Of a stretch of 18,910 nucleotides of DNA, positions 14,930 to 18,910 are shown piece by piece. Origin of the DNA: Bacteroidota bacterium (GTDB taxonomy: Bacteria; Bacteroidota; Ignavibacteria; Kryptoniales; JAKASW01); contig JAJYJD010000035.1 of assembly GCA_021789755.1 (NCBI GenBank), positions 1-18,910 of the forward strand. The letters are read 5' to 3'. The first letter of the stretch is position 1. Every line of letters starts with the position of its first letter. The position numbers were made by a program, and so were the translations under genes. A model generated the notes under the pieces. The model searched no databases and was not told where the DNA came from. It was given only the letters and a program-made list of their open reading frames with translations.

Positions 14930-16108
14930 ATGGACAAACCGTTTCACATTGCTACTGCAAAAGACATACTTGAAGGAAAAGTAACCGACATATATTTCCA
15001 GCGTGCTCTGGAAGTGCTGAACTCCCGAAATATCCGCAGATCAGTCAAGGCTGAGTTTGTCGTAAAGCGATTCCCGATGAATTATCCGTGGGCGGTTCTC
15101 ACGGGTCTTGATGAAGCTCTGGCGCTGCTCGGCAACCTGCCGGTAAAAGTGAAGGCGATGCCGGAGGGCTCAATCTTCTATCCGAACGAGCCTGTAATGG
15201 TTATCGAAGGATTGTACCAGGATTTTGCGATACATGAGACCGCCGTCCTCGGTTTTCTCTGCCAGGCTTCGGGCATTGCCACGAAGGCAGCCCGGGTACG
15301 CGTCGCGGCCGGGGACAAACCCGTGATCCACTTCGGTGCAAGGCGGATGCATCCGGCAATCACTCCGATGATCGATCGCAACGCTTTCATCGGCGGGTGT
15401 GACGGGGTAGCGACGCTTGCCGGCGCAGAAGAGCTCGGACTAAGGGCGTCCGGGACTATGCCCCATTCCATGATACTTCTCTTCGGAGATACTATCGAAG
15501 CGGCGAAGGCATTCGACCAGGTTATCGATCCTCTCGTTCGGCGCACCGTCCTCGTGGATACTTTCCACGACGAGAAGTTTGAATCCATCAGCGTGGCTGA
15601 GGCACTCGGCAAAAAGTTGTATGCCGTCAGGCTCGATACTCCGGGCTCAAGGCGCGGCGATTTCCTCGCGATATGCCGGGAAGTGAGATGGGAACTCGAT
15701 ACTCGTGGATTCAAACACGTCAAGATTCTAGTCAGCGGAGGGGTGAACGAGTTTTCAATAAGGAAGCTGAATGAAGTTGTAGATTCCTACGGAGTCGGAA
15801 CTTCCATCAGCAGCGCACCGGTTCTGGATTTCGCGATGGATATTGTCGAAATTGACGGACGTCCGGTTTCGAAGCGCGGCAAGCTCTCCGGAGAAAAACA
15901 GGTATTTCTCAACCGGAGAAATGGTGAACGGTACACCGATCTTTCGTCGAAAAAAGCCCGGAGAGGTTTCACTCCACTCCTGGTTCCCAAATTGGATAGG
16001 GGGAGGCTCCTGTCTGCGCAGCCGAAGCATGGCGACGTGAGGAGATTTGTGCTCAACCAACTAAAGGACTTGAAACTCGAAATTGAATCGGAATTTGAAC
16101 GGAGCTGA
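14930..16108 (+). CDS. pncB: Nicotinate phosphoribosyltransferase (short, archaeal-like type)
   Basis: The enzyme joins nicotinate and PRPP, with ATP use, to give nicotinate mononucleotide for NAD salvage in the cytosol. At 392 aa it belongs to the shorter, archaeal-like subgroup. Visible signatures include HFGARRMHP (134-142), the block AFIGGCDGVATLAGAEELG, SGTMPHS (174-180), VDTFHDE (209-215), RLDTPGS (234-240), LVSGGVNE (268-274) and the phosphate-binding YGVGTSIS (287-294). I recall that the Thermoplasma homologue has a C-terminal cysteine zinc knuckle; this protein has no cysteine cluster there, so that element looks absent. AAAGGATCT precedes the ATG. The next gene overlaps its 3' end by 26 bases. 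A quinolinate enzyme is unlikely, given the close match to the NAPRTase motifs. Confidence 0.93.
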   Translation: MDKPFHIATAKDILEGKVTDIYFQRALEVLNSRNIRRSVKAEFVVKRFPMNYPWAVLTGLDEALALLGNLPVKVKAMPEGSIFYPNEPVMVIEGLYQDFAIHETAVLGFLCQASGIATKAARVRVAAGDKPVIHFGARRMHPAITPMIDRNAFIGGCDGVATLAGAEELGLRASGTMPHSMILLFGDTIEAAKAFDQVIDPLVRRTVLVDTFHDEKFESISVAEALGKKLYAVRLDTPGSRRGDFLAICREVRWELDTRGFKHVKILVSGGVNEFSIRKLNEVVDSYGVGTSISSAPVLDFAMDIVEIDGRPVSKRGKLSGEKQVFLNRRNGERYTDLSSKKARRGFTPLLVPKLDRGRLLSAQPKHGDVRRFVLNQLKDLKLEIESEFERS

Positions 16109-16514
16109 GTTCACATCGCTTGTCGTGGAGACAATGGGCCAGAAATTAGAAAACCCTGATCTCGTAGCGGTAATCTTCGACACCTGCTCGAAGGAGGGCA
16201 TGATGTCTTCATTCAAGGAACTCGCGCTGTATGCAAAAAGCTTCCAGAGAATTGCCCGCCTGCTGTCCACGGATATGGCAAACGACGAGACGAAAGCAAA
16301 GGCGAGAACCGAGCTGGAAGGATTCATAAAGAAATTTTCCGACCTTGTCGAAAGGATCCTCGCCAGGTTGCCCAAGGAAAGGAGGGAAACTTTTCAGGTG
16401 AATTTTCTTCTCCCCACGCCGGGCTCCTTCAGGAATCTCAGGGCGTTGCTCAATGACTTCATCAAAGTCAAGGACTTCCTGCTCGTTGAGCGCGACAAGG
16501 GTTCGCATTTGTGA
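16083..16514 (+). CDS. Unrecognised small helical protein
   Basis: I do not recognise a family. The product (up to 143 aa) appears almost entirely alpha-helical and charged, with no signal or membrane segment. Notable stretches are SSFKELALYAKSFQRIARLL, ELEGFIKKFSDLVERILARL and RNLRALLNDFIKVKDFLLVE, the last two with coiled-coil-like heptads. The start is uncertain: TTG 16083 or 16095, GTG 16125, or ATG 16134 (after a GGAG), which would shorten it by 17 residues and remove the overlap with pncB. The stop overlaps the thioesterase start by four bases (GTGA), so the three genes are one transcriptional unit. Context does not reveal its role; a helical regulator or partner is only a guess. Confidence 0.7.
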   Translation: MNRNLNGAEFTSLVVETMGQKLENPDLVAVIFDTCSKEGMMSSFKELALYAKSFQRIARLLSTDMANDETKAKARTELEGFIKKFSDLVERILARLPKERRETFQVNFLLPTPGSFRNLRALLNDFIKVKDFLLVERDKGSHL

Positions 16515-16888
16515 AAAACGGATTGGCCGTCGGCGATCAGCAGACGCTTCGGTTCATCGTGGACGAGGGGATGGTTGCGGCCTTCGAGGGAAAGACTGTC
16601 CACAGAGTCCTTTCCACATTCCATCTCGTGTATTACGCGGAGCTAACCGCCAGGAAATTGATAGAGCCCTTCCTGGAAGACTACGAAGACGCTGCGGGGT
16701 CTGAAATATTTCTCAGACACATCGCGCCCACAAAAGTAGGTGACAGCGTGGTGGTCGAGGCAAGGCTGAAAGGCATAGAAGGCAGGAAAATTATATGTGA
16801 GATTTCTGCCTCCAACTCGTCCGGGCCTATTTCAGCAGGCACGCAGACGCAAATGCTGATTGAGAGAGGTGGTTTAGAACGGCTGTAG
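16511..16888 (+). CDS. FlK-like hotdog-fold acyl-CoA thioesterase
   Basis: This 125-aa single hotdog-fold protein probably hydrolyses a small acyl-CoA. The pattern VLSTFHLVYYAELTA, then IFLRHIAPTKVGDSVVVEARL and SAGTQTQMLI, matches the fluoroacetyl-CoA thioesterase (FlK)-like family. From memory, the FlK triad is Thr42, Glu50 and His76. Thr36, Glu44 and His70 here have exactly the same spacing (8 and 26 residues), so the enzyme is probably active. Most homologues outside fluoroacetate producers have unknown substrates, so fluoroacetyl-CoA is not implied. The start is GTG at 16511, overlapping the preceding stop by four bases. Its last 15 bases overlap the 3' end of hemW on the other strand. 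Confidence 0.83.
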   Translation: MKNGLAVGDQQTLRFIVDEGMVAAFEGKTVHRVLSTFHLVYYAELTARKLIEPFLEDYEDAAGSEIFLRHIAPTKVGDSVVVEARLKGIEGRKIICEISASNSSGPISAGTQTQMLIERGGLERL

Positions 16889-18052
16889 GTGCCGGGCCAG
16901 CATTGTTTCTGCTATCTCGTCGCTGACCTTGAAGCCGGCCTTCGTGAGAGTCAGAATATTACCATCCTCTATGCAGTAGCCGGACTTGACCAGGTCCGCA
17001 ACGAATTCAGGATCCGGAATTATCCCGAACTTCTGGGCTATCACGTCCTTCTTCAGAACACCCTGGCGCAGGTGCAGGAGAACAAACTCGTCGAGCAGTT
17101 GTGTACGACCCAGTGATTCTCTAGCGGAAACTGGTATCTTCCCGGATTTCAGTTCAGCCACGTAGCCGGCAAGGCTCGACACGTTCCACCACCGTTCCTT
17201 GTCAAAGTACGAGTGAGCGCTCGGTCCAAAACCGATGTAATCCTCCGCGTTCCAGTACTTCAGATTGTGTTTGCATTCGAACCCCGGCTTACAGTAATTG
17301 GATATCTCGTAATGTGAATAAGAGTGTGCTTCCATGAGATCCATTACGGTTCCGTACATGTCCGCTTCAACCGTGTCGGGTGCCGGGGTAATTGTGCCCC
17401 TCGATACGGAATTGAATAAAGGAGTGCCCGGTTCAACAATGAGTCCATATGCCGATAGATGGTCCGGGTTGAGAGACAGGGCCGTCTGCAGGTTTGTCAG
17501 TAATCTCTCATGGGTCTGGCCTGGAAGGGCGTAGATTAGATCCAGACTTAGGTTATCGAAACCGACACCGCGCGCAAGGTCCACAGCTCTGATAGCCTCC
17601 GATGGTCCATGTATCCTCTCGAGAAATCTGAGGTCGTCTTCGAAGAAAGATTGCACGCCGAAACTTATCCTGTTGACACCTAGAGAATGGTAATCCGAAA
17701 GATACCGGGTGTCGATCGTGCCCGGGTTGCATTCCATCGTGAATTCGGCGGATTCCGAAATATTGAACGCCCCCCGGAGGGCAGCCAGAATCCTTTCGAG
17801 CTCAGACGGTTTCAACAATGAAGGTGTGCCGCCGCCGAAGAAAATCGTGTTTGCATCTAGACGCGGATGGAGTCCGGAAAAAAGGTCTATCTCTTTGACA
17901 ATTGCATCCAGGAAGTCTTCGCGCTGCGAATGGTTTTCGACGGAGTAAAAGTCACAGTAGAAACACTTCTTCACGCAAAAAGGAATGTGAAGATATATCC
18001 CGACCCCAGGCGGGGGGTGATCTACTTTACCAGTAATCCGATCCGCTGCCAT
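16874..18052 (-). CDS. hemW: HemW, radical-SAM heme chaperone (formerly HemN-like)
   Basis: This cytoplasmic radical-SAM protein binds heme and delivers it to respiratory enzymes. It was long annotated as oxygen-independent coproporphyrinogen oxidase. The Fe-S motif CxxxCxxC appears as FCVKKCFYC (C26, C30, C33), and there is no fourth cysteine immediately after it, as expected for HemW rather than HemN. Other markers are GGGTPSLL (73-80), ECNPGT, SFGVQSF, the family motif HNLKYW (262-267) and GFGPSAHS. The 392-aa length is typical. The ATG at 18052 lies inside the end of lepB (31-base overlap) with no clear ribosome site, so translation is probably coupled. The 3' end overlaps the convergent thioesterase gene by 15 bases, and no terminator is visible. 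Confidence 0.93.
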   Translation of the reverse strand: MAADRITGKVDHPPPGVGIYLHIPFCVKKCFYCDFYSVENHSQREDFLDAIVKEIDLFSGLHPRLDANTIFFGGGTPSLLKPSELERILAALRGAFNISESAEFTMECNPGTIDTRYLSDYHSLGVNRISFGVQSFFEDDLRFLERIHGPSEAIRAVDLARGVGFDNLSLDLIYALPGQTHERLLTNLQTALSLNPDHLSAYGLIVEPGTPLFNSVSRGTITPAPDTVEADMYGTVMDLMEAHSYSHYEISNYCKPGFECKHNLKYWNAEDYIGFGPSAHSYFDKERWWNVSSLAGYVAELKSGKIPVSARESLGRTQLLDEFVLLHLRQGVLKKDVIAQKFGIIPDPEFVADLVKSGYCIEDGNILTLTKAGFKVSDEIAETMLARHLQPF

Positions 18053-18906
18053 TTGATCGACGCAATTTTGCCGGGCAAATCATAAAGCGGAATGTGGATA
18101 TCCCAGGACCAGTAGACAATCATCACCTTGCCGATCAGGTTGTCGTCCGGAACAAATCCCCAGAACCTGCTGTCGAGGCTGTTCTCCCGGTTATCTCCCA
18201 TCATGAAATAGTAGTTGTGCTCGACAGTGTATTGCGCAGCCGGCTTCCCATCCACGTAGATGCTTGATCCGTCCGTCGAAATTGAATGTCCCTCTCGTTC
18301 TATGAAAATCTTCCAGACGTGGAAATCCGCCGGAGTCAGCTGAACTATGTCGCCTTTCTTCGGGACGACGATGGGGCCGTAGTTGTCCTGGTTGAAATCT
18401 GAGCCGCCGGGAAATATTCCCGGTTGTGGGTACCCGGCGGGGAATAGGGGAAAAGGTTCAAACCTGACATCCGGTGGGTAGGGCACTTTTTTCCCATCGA
18501 CGAACAATATCCGGTCGATCACGCGGATCGTATCGCCGGGCAGACCTTCGCAGCGTTTCACATAGTTCTCCTGAACCGCGGGCCTCACCTCGTCCCTGTT
18601 CCCCGGCCAGTCGAAGCATATCACGTCGCCACGATGCGGTCTTTCTAACGCCGGCAGTCTGAAGTGAGGCATCTTTATTTCTGTAAATGGAAGATAGCGA
18701 GGTGTGGCCGCACCATAGACAACTTTGTTGACGAAGACAAAGTCCCCTGTCATGATCGAGTTTTCCATTGATCCGCTCTGAACACCGTATCCCTGCACGA
18801 CCAATGTGATCACCAAAAACCCTATGATGAGAGGAGTCAAAAGGCCGGACTTTAGACTCAGAAGCTGTCCGATGAACTTACGGTGTACATTTCGGGATTC
18901 GGTCAT
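18022..18906 (-). CDS. lepB: Signal peptidase I
   Basis: This inner-membrane peptidase removes signal peptides from secreted proteins on the periplasmic side. A single N-terminal membrane segment spans about residues 22-40. The catalytic serine is in QSGSMENS (Ser46) and the catalytic lysine in NYVKRCEGLPGD (Lys117). The conserved box GDNRENSLDSRFWG is at about 237-250. A proline-rich insert of about 40 residues (145-185) between these blocks is common in Bacteroidota-type LepB. The length is 294 aa from the ATG at 18906. Only four bases remain upstream in the window, so an earlier in-frame start and the ribosome site cannot be assessed. hemW follows, overlapping by 31 bases. It would process exported proteins such as the PrxQ-like protein here. 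Confidence 0.94.
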   Translation of the reverse strand: MTESRNVHRKFIGQLLSLKSGLLTPLIIGFLVITLVVQGYGVQSGSMENSIMTGDFVFVNKVVYGAATPRYLPFTEIKMPHFRLPALERPHRGDVICFDWPGNRDEVRPAVQENYVKRCEGLPGDTIRVIDRILFVDGKKVPYPPDVRFEPFPLFPAGYPQPGIFPGGSDFNQDNYGPIVVPKKGDIVQLTPADFHVWKIFIEREGHSISTDGSSIYVDGKPAAQYTVEHNYYFMMGDNRENSLDSRFWGFVPDDNLIGKVMIVYWSWDIHIPLYDLPGKIASIKWQRIGLLVK

Positions 18907-18910
18907 GTTT

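Noticed and set aside
16874..18052. Oxygen-independent coproporphyrinogen oxidase (HemN)
   Set aside because: The sequence lacks HemN's additional cysteine after the CxxxCxxC motif and carries the HemW-type HNxxYW motif.

Overview
The window is ordinary, densely packed chromosomal DNA (GC a little over 50% by eye) from a Gram-negative bacterium, and most genes are housekeeping genes. A Kdo transferase (LPS core) and several lipoproteins point to an outer membrane. Three things suggest the Bacteroidota/Chlorobiota/Ignavibacteria (FCB) group: the order TPR lipoprotein - DUF4292 lipoprotein - EnvC-like protein, an atpD-atpC pair standing apart from the other ATP synthase genes, and the FCB-like style of the Kdo transferase and signal peptidase sequences. 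The taxonomic call is inference. No transposase, integrase, CRISPR array, phage gene, tRNA or rRNA was seen.

Layout. (1) 1-2621, plus strand: 3' end of ribD, ribE, an unrecognised 248-aa protein and an exported PrxQ-type peroxiredoxin, closed by a hairpin at 2640-2672. (2) 2694-3038: a small DUF971 protein, followed by a strong bidirectional hairpin separating it from (3) htrA/degP on the minus strand (3173-4711). (4) A 293-bp divergent spacer with a good atpD promoter, then atpD-atpC (5005-6842) and a probable terminator. (5) 6932-11904: four overlapping plus-strand genes forming a cell-envelope operon: TPR lipoprotein, LolB-like DUF4292 lipoprotein, EnvC-like coiled-coil/LytM protein with a degenerate active site, and waaA/kdtA. 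(6) 12104-14731: an MgtA-type P-type ATPase, preceded by a leader with two mutually exclusive helices. (7) 14930-16888: nicotinate phosphoribosyltransferase, a small unrecognised helical protein and an FlK-like hotdog thioesterase, all overlapping. (8) 16874-18906, minus strand: lepB then hemW, overlapping each other; hemW also overlaps the thioesterase tail to tail.

Functionally the window joins cofactor synthesis (flavin, NAD, heme-related HemW), energy conversion (F1 beta and epsilon), magnesium import, and envelope construction and quality control (HtrA, LepB, Kdo transferase, lipoprotein and murein-remodelling factors). No gene-free stretch exceeds 300 bases; the longest are 4712-5004, 11905-12103, 14732-14929 and 3039-3172, each described below. 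I found no clear new system. The best leads are the envelope operon with its degenerate LytM protein, the unknown 248-aa protein between ribE and prxQ, the mgtA leader, and the NAD-salvage/unknown/thioesterase trio.
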